This document shows, in pieces, positions 1-5,795 of a stretch of DNA of 12,029 nt. Both the position numbers and the translations under genes were made by a program. Within the stretch, counting starts at the first letter, position 1, and each line of letters starts with the position of its first letter. A model generated the notes under the pieces. It was not told the DNA's origin. It made no database searches and saw only the letters and a program-made list of their open reading frames with translations. This stretch comes from an uncultured Collinsella sp. (GTDB taxonomy: Bacteria; Actinomycetota; Coriobacteriia; Coriobacteriales; Coriobacteriaceae). Location: contig CATYVH010000048.1 of assembly GCA_958413765.1 (NCBI GenBank), positions 1-12,029 of the forward strand, given 5' to 3'.

Positions 1-23
1 CACACGGGTGACGGGCTTTTCCG

Positions 24-500
24 CTACCAGCCGCGTGCTTCCTCCGCACGTACGAGCTGACGAGCCTCGATCTGGCGAATCATATCGATGCGTCGCTGGT
101 GACGGCCGCCCTCGAACTCGCCGGTGTGCCAGGCGTCGACAATCATTTTGGCCAGCTCGATGCCTACCACACGAGCACCAAATGCGAGCATGTTGGTGTT
201 GTTGTGCTCGCGCGACAGGCGAGCGGAATACGGCTCAGAGCAGGTGCAGCAACGGATACCTCGCACCTTGTTGGCGGCAAGCGAGATGCCCACACCCGTA
301 CCGCAGATAACGATACCGCGATCAACCTCGCCGGACATGACAGCGTCCGCCACGGCCTCACCCGCGATGGGATAGTCAAAGCGCTCGGTGCTGTCCGTAC
401 CGAAGTTCACGACTTCGTAGCCGTACTTCTCCTGGATATACGCCGTGATGGCTTCCTTGTACTCGACTGCGACGTGGTCGTTTCCAATACCGATCTTCAA
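24..500 (-). CDS. rpiB: Ribose-5-phosphate isomerase B / allose-6-phosphate isomerase
   Basis: RpiB/LacAB-family aldose-ketose phosphate isomerase, 158 aa, cytosolic, interconverting ribose-5-P and ribulose-5-P or, in allose pathways, allose-6-P and allulose-6-P. Seen: N-terminal MKIGIGNDHV, CGTGVGIS with the catalytic-type Cys66, CSEPYSA followed by LSREHN (His99), LAFGARVVG and EGGRHQRR near the C-terminus. These blocks resemble E. coli RpiB, which also isomerises allose-6-P, more than the galactose-6-P isomerases LacA/LacB. The start is TTG at 500-498; an AAAGGGG Shine-Dalgarno lies about 6 nt upstream, and the nearby ATG is out of frame. It follows the epimerase gene with a 72-nt gap and is probably co-transcribed with it. 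The allose role is inferred from the neighbours. Confidence 0.9.
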   Translation of the reverse strand: MKIGIGNDHVAVEYKEAITAYIQEKYGYEVVNFGTDSTERFDYPIAGEAVADAVMSGEVDRGIVICGTGVGISLAANKVRGIRCCTCSEPYSARLSREHNNTNMLAFGARVVGIELAKMIVDAWHTGEFEGGRHQRRIDMIRQIEARQLVRAEEARGW

Positions 501-572
501 AAGAGACCCCTTTCCATAAGAACCATTCGCGCATGCCGCGCGCTCAATCCGTCCTAATTCGCCGTTCCGCTT

Positions 573-1226
573 CTAATACACCTCGCCGGCGCGCAAACGG
601 CGCAGACACTCCTCGTAACCAGCGTCCTTGCCAAACAGCGCACTGGTGCCCAGGATAAATCCGTCCGCGCCAATGGCGGACAGGTCGCGCACGCGCTCGG
701 GCGAGCAGGCGCCGTCGATCATGAGCTTGAAGCCAAAGCGCTCCTTCAGCGCGGCAAGGCGACGCACCTTGTCGTTCGTGAACTCGATAAAGCTCTGACC
801 GGCAAAACCCGGATTCACCGTCATGACCATCACGTAATCGCAGAGGTTCAACATCTCCTCGATCTCGGAGATAGAGGTGTCGGGGTTCACGGCGATACCG
901 GCGCTCTTGCCGAGGGACTTAATCGCGGCGAGTGTCTTGACCACGTAACGCTCGGACTCCGGATGGATATAGATGATGTCCGCGCCGGCGGAGGCGAAAA
1001 GTTCAACCTTGCTGGCAGGATTCTCGACCATAAGGTGCACGTCGACGAGCTTGTTGGTGGCAGCTCGCACGGCCTTGATGTCTTCGAGACCCATGGCGAA
1101 ATTGGGAACGAAACTGCCGTCCATCACGTCGCAATGGAAGATGTCGATGCCGGCGGCGTCGAGATCCTCGACGGTCGCACGCAGATTGCCGTAGTCGGCG
1201 CACATGAGACTGGGGCAGAGCAGCAT
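573..1226 (-). CDS. alsE: D-allulose-6-phosphate 3-epimerase-like protein (Rpe family)
   Basis: Ribulose-phosphate 3-epimerase superfamily TIM barrel, 217 aa. Metal-binding positions expected for the family are present: His31 and Asp33 (FHCDVMDG), His64 (VDVHLMV) and Asp171 (MIDGAC). Several signatures match AlsE rather than housekeeping Rpe: PSLMC at the N-terminus, IHPES at 87-91 where Rpe has H-V/Q-E, MTVNPGFAGQSF, DGAC instead of DGG, and GTSALF instead of GSAIF. AlsE converts D-allulose-6-P to fructose-6-P. The ATG at 1226 has an AAGGAG Shine-Dalgarno 6 nt upstream. It is the first gene of a unit with rpiB, behind two operator-like repeats. Generic ribulose- or another ketose-phosphate epimerase activity remains possible. 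Confidence 0.85.
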   Translation of the reverse strand: MLLCPSLMCADYGNLRATVEDLDAAGIDIFHCDVMDGSFVPNFAMGLEDIKAVRAATNKLVDVHLMVENPASKVELFASAGADIIYIHPESERYVVKTLAAIKSLGKSAGIAVNPDTSISEIEEMLNLCDYVMVMTVNPGFAGQSFIEFTNDKVRRLAALKERFGFKLMIDGACSPERVRDLSAIGADGFILGTSALFGKDAGYEECLRRLRAGEVY

Positions 1227-1236
1227 AGTGAACTCC

Positions 1237-1265
1237 TTATCTGCTCGGTGATTATCTACTCGGTG
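1237..1265 (-). repeat. Tandem 14-bp repeat in the epimerase leader
   Basis: Two near-identical copies of TTATCTRCTCGGTG (plus strand) lie at 1237-1250 and 1252-1265, differing at one base. A shorter copy of the first eight bases is at 1285-1292. They sit between the operator-like boxes and the epimerase Shine-Dalgarno. Read on the minus strand they contain TAGATAA, so they may carry duplicated -10 elements. Confidence 0.7.
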
Positions 1266-1268
1266 GTA

Positions 1269-1283
1269 ATTAATCGTTTAACC
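1269..1283 (-). promoter_or_regulatory. Operator-like box, copy 2 (epimerase upstream, proximal)
   Basis: The minus strand reads GGTTAAACGATTAAT, an exact copy of the box at 1303-1317. It is an imperfect palindrome around a central CG. TAGATA lies 17 nt downstream of TTAAAC, so the box may overlap a promoter. A binding site for the locus repressor is inferred from recurrence at all three upstream regions. Confidence 0.6.
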
Positions 1284-1302
1284 TTTATCTACAGTCTGGC
1301 TG

Positions 1303-1317
1303 ATTAATCGTTTAACC
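1303..1317 (-). promoter_or_regulatory. Operator-like box, copy 1 (epimerase upstream, distal)
   Basis: Identical over 15 bp to the box at 1269-1283, with a start-to-start distance of 34 bp. The minus strand reads GGTTAAACGATTAAT, again followed by TAGATA, here 18 nt downstream. This gives two tandem box-plus-TAGATA units before the epimerase gene. Confidence 0.6.
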
Positions 1318-1491
1318 ACGTTGTTAACCTGCAGGCTTTTCCAGATTCACAACGTTGCCATATTTGCCTATCTAGCTGGTATCATGCAGGAGCCCGCACC
1401 ACGAAACGCTGTCGTATTCCCTAGGAAGAAATCCCGCTACGCGGACAGCAGCAGCCAGGGGCCGCAATCCGCAGACCTGAGCCCGGACCCC
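1318..1491. other. Non-coding gap between repressor gene and epimerase promoter
   Basis: No credible gene is visible on either strand. A short hairpin (CCGC-TAC-GCGG, 1434-1444) followed on the minus strand by ATTTCTT could be a weak terminator for the DeoR gene ending at 1492, but a 4-bp stem is thin evidence. Confidence 0.4.
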
Positions 1492-2235
1492 CTACGCTCC
1501 AGGCGTGATCAGGCGCGCGCACTGGGCGATCTTCTCGTCATAGGACTCCGCGATAATCGACACACCATCGAACCCAAACGCGCGAACATTCGAGAACTGA
1601 TGGAACTTCGAGCTGTCGCACAGCACGTACGCCTTATTCGAATTCTCGCGCACGATGCGCTTCTTCGCCGCCTCAACGTAGGAGGGCGTCATGACGCCGC
1701 GGTCCTCGTCAATCGCGTTGGTCCCAATAAACGCCTTATCGAAGTACAGATCGCGCAGGATCGATTCGGTCATAGAACCGCAGAACGAGGAGTTCACATA
1801 GTTGAACTCGCCACCCACCACGATGAGCTGGGCGCGCGTCTCGCTCTTAATCAGGCACGCCGAGGCATCCGTCGTGTAAATTGTCACGTCGCGGTCGAGC
1901 AGCAGACGCAGCAGCGCCGTGCAGGTGGAACCCGAGTCCAAGTAGAGCGTGTCCCCGTCCTCAACAAAACGCAAGGCGACTTGGGCAATCTGTTCCTTCT
2001 CACTCCCGTGTAGGCCCGAACGCGTCGAGATACTCACCTCGTGGACAGCCGAGAGGAGCCTCACCGCGCCGCCCGAAAGATGCTCAACCTTGCCAAGCGC
2101 CTCCAGCTCCTTGAGGTCGCGACGTAGCGTCGAAATAGAGACGCCCGGCAGCTCCTCCTGCAGCTCGGAAATCCTCGCGAGGCCCGACTTCTGCAGGCAC
2201 TCTACAATTCGCTCCTGGCGCTCATACGGAATCAT
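1492..2235 (-). CDS. DeoR-family transcriptional regulator
   Basis: Sugar-phosphate-responsive repressor of the DeoR/GlpR type, 247 aa from the chosen start. An N-terminal helix-turn-helix (about residues 5-55, with RISELQEELPGVSISTLRRDL) is followed by the DeoRC effector domain, which shows YLDSGSTCTALLRLL (98-112), VVGGEFN and FIGTNAIDEDRG (169-180). The frame stays open far upstream to 2547, but ATG 2235 has a clean GGAGAGG 8 nt before it and gives the family's usual length; ATG 2277 has only a weak A-rich leader. The gene lies between the permease and the epimerase, and a box shared with the other two upstream regions is about 110 bp before it. It is therefore the likely autoregulated local repressor, perhaps released by a ketohexose-6-phosphate. 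The effector is unknown. Confidence 0.87.
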   Translation of the reverse strand: MIPYERQERIVECLQKSGLARISELQEELPGVSISTLRRDLKELEALGKVEHLSGGAVRLLSAVHEVSISTRSGLHGSEKEQIAQVALRFVEDGDTLYLDSGSTCTALLRLLLDRDVTIYTTDASACLIKSETRAQLIVVGGEFNYVNSSFCGSMTESILRDLYFDKAFIGTNAIDEDRGVMTPSYVEAAKKRIVRENSNKAYVLCDSSKFHQFSNVRAFGFDGVSIIAESYDEKIAQCARLITPGA

Positions 2236-2340
2236 ATTGGGAACCTCTCCAAACCACTCTGCTTCACGCTCGTTCATTTCTTTTCGAAAAGTGTAACGCA
2301 CAAGCAGAATAGCGGCCGCCACCTGTTGCGATGACGACCG

Positions 2341-2355
2341 CTTAATCGATTGACC
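2341..2355 (-). promoter_or_regulatory. Operator-like box, copy 3 (repressor gene upstream)
   Basis: The minus strand reads GGTCAATCGATTAAG, 12 of 15 matches to the epimerase boxes. It contains the perfect palindrome AATCGATT. It lies in the 224-nt gap between the permease stop and the repressor start, as expected for autoregulation. Confidence 0.5.
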
Positions 2356-2361
2356 TACCCT

Positions 2362-2382
2362 CTCGTTCACAATTTGAACGAG
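2362..2382. repeat. Perfect inverted repeat upstream of the DeoR gene
   Basis: CTCGTTCA and TGAACGAG form perfect 8-bp arms separated by 5 bp (CAATT). No T-run follows on either strand, so a protein-binding site is more likely than a terminator. It lies 6 bp from operator-like box 3. A second operator or a promoter-associated site is possible. Confidence 0.5.
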
Positions 2383-2459
2383 GTTGACACACCTCGCGTA
2401 AGCGCGACGCTCTTCAAGCGAAGAGAACGACCCTAGGAGAGGCGGCGCATCCGGGGCTC

Positions 2460-3830
2460 TTAGGCGAGCTGATCCTCCTTGCCGGTGAAGGCGAAGGCAA
2501 GAACACCGGCCACGACGGCGGAAATGAGCATGCCGACCATAGCCCAAGCGAAGTTCATGGGGTCGGAACTCACGAAAGCCGGGAACGTAGTGACGGAACC
2601 GAAGGTGAACGCAGTGGTGACGACCTTCATGATACCGAGGAACGCGCCGCCGACGGCACCGCCGATGATCTGCGCAAGCCAGACCTTCTTGTTCTTCACG
2701 AGCATACCGAACAGCGTGGGCTCGATGATGGCGGACAGGGCGATCGATACGACACCGGTCATCGCGAAGCTCTTGAGCTTCTGGTCGCGGGCCTTGAGGA
2801 ACACGCCGAAGGCGCAGCCGATAACGGCGAAGTTGCAGGCGAAGGGGCAGATGTAGTCGAAGCCGTTCTGAGCGATGTTGTTGATCATGATGGGGTTCAC
2901 GGCCCAGTGGATGCCCATGGACACCAGCACGGACCAGCCGCCGCCAACCAGCACGCCGGCGAACACGGAGCTGCGCTCGATCAGCCAGTTGACCACGAAG
3001 GCGATGGCCTCACCAGCGTAGACGCCCAGGGGACCGATGACGAGCATGGTGAGCGGAACCATAACGATCAGGGAGATGGCGGGCAGCACGACGAGCTTGA
3101 GCATCTCGGAAACGTGCTCATCGAGCCACTTGTACAGGTACGAGTAGACCCAGACAGACAAGATGGCAGGGATAACCGTGGAGTTGTAGTTCATGAGAAC
3201 CACGGGGATGCCGAAGAAGTCCGTCATGGCGCCGTTGCCCGCGTCGCCCATGAGGGCGATGAAGTCCGGGTAGAGCAGGCACGCGCCGAGCAGCGCCGAC
3301 AGGTACGGGCTCGCGCCGAAGCGCTTGCCGGCGGAGAAGCCGAGCAGCACGGGCAGGAAGTAGAACACGCTCATGGCCAGGGTGTACAGGATGGTGTAGG
3401 TACCCGTGCCCTCAGCGATGATGCCGAGCTGGGCGGCCAGGATAACGAAGCCGCGCAGGATACCGGAGCCGGCCATGGCGGGCAGCAGCGGGGCAAAGAT
3501 GCCGGAGATCGCGGAGAAGACTTGGCTGACGATGCTCTCGCCCTCGTCCTTGGTAGCAGCGGAGATTTCCACGCCCGAACCCTTGACCAGCGGCTCAAAC
3601 TTCTCGTACAGCTTCGGGACCTCAGTGCCGATGAGAACCTGGTACTGACCGGCCTTGTTCAGCGTGTTCACAACGCCTTCGACTTCCTTGACCGCAGCGT
3701 CGTCGCAAGCCGCGTCGTCTTTGAGATTGAGGCGCAGGCGCGTCGCGCAGTGCGTCATGCCCGAGATGTTCTCGGGACCACCGACGGCGTCCAGAATCCC
3801 CTGAGCCATCGCGTTCCAGTCGCGTTTCAT
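2460..3830 (-). CDS. PTS permease EIIBC, glucoside superfamily (candidate allose/allulose transporter)
   Basis: Membrane sugar phosphotransferase component, 456 aa, that imports and phosphorylates its sugar. EIIB spans about residues 1-85, with the phosphorylated Cys28 in GMTHCATRLR. EIIC spans about 105-450, with many hydrophobic segments, IFAPLLPAMAGSGILRG, MGIHWAVNPIMINN and the conserved EP motif in AIIEPTLFG (E370-P371). The chain ends with KEDQLA, so no EIIA domain is fused, and no EIIA gene accompanies it here; phosphate must come from an EIIA encoded elsewhere. Its GGGAGG Shine-Dalgarno lies in the last codons of the upstream isomerase gene, 3 nt from that stop, which implies coupled translation. 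Family assignment is firm. Allose or allulose as substrate is inferred from the AlsE-like and RpiB neighbours; a beta-glucoside remains possible. Confidence 0.9.
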   Translation of the reverse strand: MKRDWNAMAQGILDAVGGPENISGMTHCATRLRLNLKDDAACDDAAVKEVEGVVNTLNKAGQYQVLIGTEVPKLYEKFEPLVKGSGVEISAATKDEGESIVSQVFSAISGIFAPLLPAMAGSGILRGFVILAAQLGIIAEGTGTYTILYTLAMSVFYFLPVLLGFSAGKRFGASPYLSALLGACLLYPDFIALMGDAGNGAMTDFFGIPVVLMNYNSTVIPAILSVWVYSYLYKWLDEHVSEMLKLVVLPAISLIVMVPLTMLVIGPLGVYAGEAIAFVVNWLIERSSVFAGVLVGGGWSVLVSMGIHWAVNPIMINNIAQNGFDYICPFACNFAVIGCAFGVFLKARDQKLKSFAMTGVVSIALSAIIEPTLFGMLVKNKKVWLAQIIGGAVGGAFLGIMKVVTTAFTFGSVTTFPAFVSSDPMNFAWAMVGMLISAVVAGVLAFAFTGKEDQLA

Positions 3831-3833
3831 TGG

Positions 3834-4772
3834 TTACCTCCCCATTGCGCAGAAGAGCTCGCGGACAAGCTCGGCTGCCTTAATCGCGTCGTTTGCATCG
3901 ATAACGGATTGGATCTTCTCCATGCTTACGGCCTCGATGGCGTCGTTGAGCAGATGGATCATCTGGTCGTTCTGTGCAGCCTCGCCGGCAGCGGGCTCGA
4001 TGACCGGGAACGTGTCGAAGTAGATTGCGCTGTCGTAACCGTGCTTCTTCACGTAGTAGAGGAACTCGAGGGTCTTCACCGGCGTGGACGTACCAATCAT
4101 AAGGCCATCGTCGAAGCGACCGTTGCCGTCGTTTAGGTGAATGCCGTAGAGCTTGCCCTCGCGGCCGAACAGGTCGGCGGCCATGGCAGGGTTCTCGTGC
4201 TTCATGAGCATGTGGCAGTAATCCAGCGTGACGCCCAGGTTCGGGCGGTCTGCAGCGTTGAGAATCATGCCGGTCATACCCATGGAGTCGATGAACGCGT
4301 ACGCGCGCTCCTCGTAGGGTTTGTACTCAATCGAGATCTTGAGGTCGGGCGCGTAGTCGCAAACCTTCTGGAATGCGGCTACGAGCTGGTCGAAGACGCG
4401 AGCGTAGGCGATCTGGAAGCTGTAGTCAAAGCCGTCGTGGCCGAGCCAGATGGTCACCGTGTTGCCACCGGCAGTGCGGCAGTAGTCGCACGCCTCGTAG
4501 CAGAGCTCAAGGGCTTCCGCGGCAAGGGCATCATCGGCATTGCCCAGGTCACCGTTGAGGAAGGCGTTGCGGAAGCGCAGCGCGCAGCCGTTCAGCTGCA
4601 GGTCGTGAGCTGCGAGCTTGGCGGCCATGTCCTCAGCCGTGACACCTGTGCAGTGCTCGGGGTAGTTGAGGTCGACGTGCGTGAGGCCCACGCTCTGGAA
4701 CTCCGCGAACACGCGATCAAGATTCTTGTCGCCATCGCGAAAATAGGAGTTGATACGAGTTGCAAGCTTCAT
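3834..4772 (-). CDS. TIM-barrel sugar (phosphate) isomerase/epimerase
   Basis: Xylose-isomerase-like TIM-barrel (AP endonuclease 2 superfamily) protein of 312 aa. Candidate divalent-metal ligands are Glu149 (ISIEYKPYEER), Asp184 and His187 (TLDYCHMLM), His212 with Asp215 (GIHLNDG) and Asp253 (YFDTFP). No signal peptide or membrane segment is seen, so it is cytosolic. The frame is open to 4901, but ATG 4772 is preceded by AAAGGA at a normal distance and begins MKLATRINSYF, typical for the family; the upstream extension looks like leader. It is first in the operon with the EIIBC gene. It may act on the imported sugar or its phosphate, or on a related ketose. The exact reaction cannot be read from sequence. 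Confidence 0.82.
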   Translation of the reverse strand: MKLATRINSYFRDGDKNLDRVFAEFQSVGLTHVDLNYPEHCTGVTAEDMAAKLAAHDLQLNGCALRFRNAFLNGDLGNADDALAAEALELCYEACDYCRTAGGNTVTIWLGHDGFDYSFQIAYARVFDQLVAAFQKVCDYAPDLKISIEYKPYEERAYAFIDSMGMTGMILNAADRPNLGVTLDYCHMLMKHENPAMAADLFGREGKLYGIHLNDGNGRFDDGLMIGTSTPVKTLEFLYYVKKHGYDSAIYFDTFPVIEPAAGEAAQNDQMIHLLNDAIEAVSMEKIQSVIDANDAIKAAELVRELFCAMGR

Positions 4773-5146
4773 GCTTCTACGTCCTTTACCTTCGTCCTTG
4801 ATCGTTTCTGCCCGTTCGAGCACCTGATCTATATCCGTAATTCGATAAGGGCCGCCGCCTGCGCGCCGGGGCTTACCCTGTGACATGTAGATTACTGCCA
4901 CATAAGTTCATTTTCAATCAGTATTTTTCACTCTTTTTCTCATTGTGTCAGAGTTTTTCACCGTATAAAGCCATCTACCTTGTGGTTTTGCTGTTAATCA
5001 AGTTTGACCATTCTTGAAATTACCTGATTTTTTCTGAATTAATTTGCCGTTTATCGGTAAAAATCGACCGCTCACGGCTGACGGCGACGCAAGATGGAAG
5101 ATACTTGCATGAGGAAAAGCACTGAATTCCCAGCGCCGATTCGAAT
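4773..5146 (-). promoter_or_regulatory. AT-rich promoter region of the isomerase-permease operon
   Basis: No credible gene is seen here; the short open frames lack family features. The stretch from about 4905 to 5065 is markedly AT-rich. It holds the operator-like box at 4994-5009 and a pair of direct repeats, TCAG-NN-TTTTTCAC on the plus strand, at 4918-4931 and 4948-4961, 30 bp apart. On the minus strand TTGATT followed after 17-18 nt by GTAGAT/TAGATG is one possible promoter and TTTATAC another possible -10. The start site is not resolved. Confidence 0.5.
4994..5009 (-). promoter_or_regulatory. Operator-like box, copy 4 (isomerase-permease operon upstream)
   Basis: The minus strand reads GGTCAAACTTGATTAA. 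It matches the other boxes apart from a 2-bp insertion between GGTYAAWC and GATTAA. Like the epimerase boxes it is followed downstream by TAGAT. The altered spacing makes this copy less certain. Confidence 0.4.
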
Positions 5147-5264
5147 GACGCGATTGGTGACGCGAGCGTCGACGGCCCGAATCTGCCGTCGGCCCCCACT
5201 AACCAAAAACGGCGCCGCTCACGCGACGCCGTCATATTCCCTGGTGCCCCCGGGCGGATTCGAA
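5147..5264 (-). repeat. Left direct repeat: tRNA-Arg 3' end with trailer (attachment-site-like)
   Basis: Aligns without gaps to 8323-8440, about 109/118 identical, and perfectly over the 43 bp 5222-5264. Positions 5242-5264 equal the last 23 nt of the tRNA-Arg(CCT) gene including CCA; 5147-5241 match its trailer and terminator. Homology stops inside the T arm at 5264/8440. This is the pattern left by integration at a tRNA 3' end, with the intact tRNA on the right. It is not a functional tRNA. Confidence 0.85.
5209..5232 (-). terminator. Copy of the tRNA terminator hairpin in the left repeat
   Basis: On the minus strand a 10-bp stem (ACGGCG-U-CGC with GCG-G-CGCCGU, including one U-G pair) closes a GTGA loop and is followed by TTTTTGG. 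It duplicates the hairpin behind the intact tRNA. It probably protected transcription from the tRNA before the island arrived, and may now limit leftward read-through from the island. Confidence 0.7.
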
Positions 5265-5284
5265 AACTCCCCCCCCCGCGGGGA

Positions 5285-5309
5285 AATTGGTGACGCGGGT
5301 GTCGACGGC
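5285..5309. repeat. Third copy of the tRNA-trailer flank
   Basis: These 25 bp are identical to 8328-8352 and, with three differences, to 5152-5176. The copy lies 20 bp inside the left repeat, after a run of nine C residues (5269-5277), and is not joined to the terminator or tRNA end. It looks like a remnant of an earlier recombination at this site. Confidence 0.75.
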
Positions 5310-5450
5310 GCTGAGCGCTCCGTGTTTTGGTATGTGGATATGGCAGCCATCAACCTTTCTCGGCATGTGAAACTCTAGGCACATATGAGCATACCTGAGC
5401 GACGCAACACATGCGCTCCATCTATCCCAACAAGCTCCAGCGGTACCCGC
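5310..5450. other. Non-coding stretch at the left end of the island
   Basis: No credible gene or RNA is seen between the third flank copy and the 17-bp repeats. The open frames across it are short and partly encode repeat-derived sequence. A small palindrome (GCGCTGAGCGC) near 5308-5318 has no T-run after it. Confidence 0.4.
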
Positions 5451-5535
5451 ACTTCCCATTTCGTGTAGAAAAGGGCCTGTATATACTTCCCATTTCGTGT
5501 ATTGAATCAGGTAACCACACTTCCCATTTCGTGTA
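5451..5535 (+). repeat. Three 17-bp direct repeats at an exact 34-bp period
   Basis: ACTTCCCATTTCGTGTA occurs without change at 5451-5467, 5485-5501 and 5519-5535. Each copy is separated by 17 bp of unrelated sequence. The last copy ends 23 bp before the ATG of the truncated ATPase. With three short units and equal-length spacers this is unlike CRISPR and looks like an array of binding sites (iterons or operators) in the promoter of that gene. Confidence 0.9.
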
Positions 5536-5558
5536 TACAGCAGCTAGATTGGGCAATC

Positions 5559-5735
5559 ATGTCAGTATTCAGACGTACGGCCTACAATAAACTCCTCGAT
5601 TGGAAAGCGAGCAATGGATCCCGAGCCATCATGCTCGAGGGGGCCCGCCGCGTTGGAAAAAGCACCCTTGCCCAAGAGTTTGCGCAGTCCAAATACAAAT
5701 CCCACCTCGTGATCGACGAATCTGTTGCGAGTGAA
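5559..5735 (+). pseudogene. Truncated AAA-type ATPase (ATP-binding, DUF4143-like) N-terminus
   Basis: Only about the first 53-59 residues of a P-loop ATPase are recognisable. The protein starts MSVFRRTAYNKLLDW, has a Walker A motif GARRVGKST (residues 28-36) and continues through FAQSKYKSHLVID. That layout is typical of the roughly 400-aa bacterial AAA_14/DUF4143 ATP-binding proteins. Similarity to that pattern ends near 5717. The frame then runs into the terminator and the antisense of the nuclease gene, stopping at 5891, so Walker B and the C-terminal domain are missing. The ATG at 5559 is chosen from the protein pattern; an upstream TTG (5502) is possible but falls in the repeat array. It is the only plus-strand coding remnant and probably marks a deletion junction. 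The exact 3' limit is uncertain. Confidence 0.7.
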
Positions 5736-5744
5736 AAAAGAAGA

Positions 5745-5767
5745 CCGGAGACTCAACTGGTCTCCGG
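5745..5767 (-). terminator. Rho-independent terminator of the restriction-modification operon
   Basis: Perfect 8-bp arms CCGGAGAC and GTCTCCGG with a 7-nt loop. On the minus strand the hairpin is followed by TCTTCTTTTTTC. It lies about 30 bp after the nuclease stop codon, as expected for the end of the operon. Confidence 0.8.
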
Positions 5768-5795
5768 CCTCATTTCTAAAAAACGTCTCGTGGTT

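Noticed and set aside
2410..2425. Terminator after the PTS permease gene
   Set aside because: The 6-bp hairpin (CTCTTC-AAGC-GAAGAG) is not followed by a T-run on the minus strand, so termination there is unsupported.
2236..2547. N-terminal extension of the DeoR regulator to 2547
   Set aside because: The extension would overlap the permease gene, has non-family composition, and a strong ribosome binding site marks the ATG at 2235.
2907..4136. Long plus-strand open frame of 409 codons opposite the PTS permease
   Set aside because: It is rich in His, Asp, Glu, Arg and Gly, as expected for the antisense of a GC-rich membrane-protein gene, and spans the junction of two clear minus-strand genes.
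5242..5264. A second tRNA gene at the left repeat
   Set aside because: Only the last 23 nt of tRNA-Arg are present; the acceptor 5' strand, D arm and anticodon arm are absent.
5020..5459. Short open frames on both strands between the isomerase operon and the 17-bp repeats
   Set aside because: They overlap the attachment-like repeat, the duplicated terminator and the third flank copy, have no suitable ribosome binding sites and resemble no family.
5451..5535. CRISPR array
   Set aside because: Only three 17-bp units with 17-bp spacers, shorter than any standard CRISPR repeat and spacer, no cas gene, and located in a gene's promoter region.
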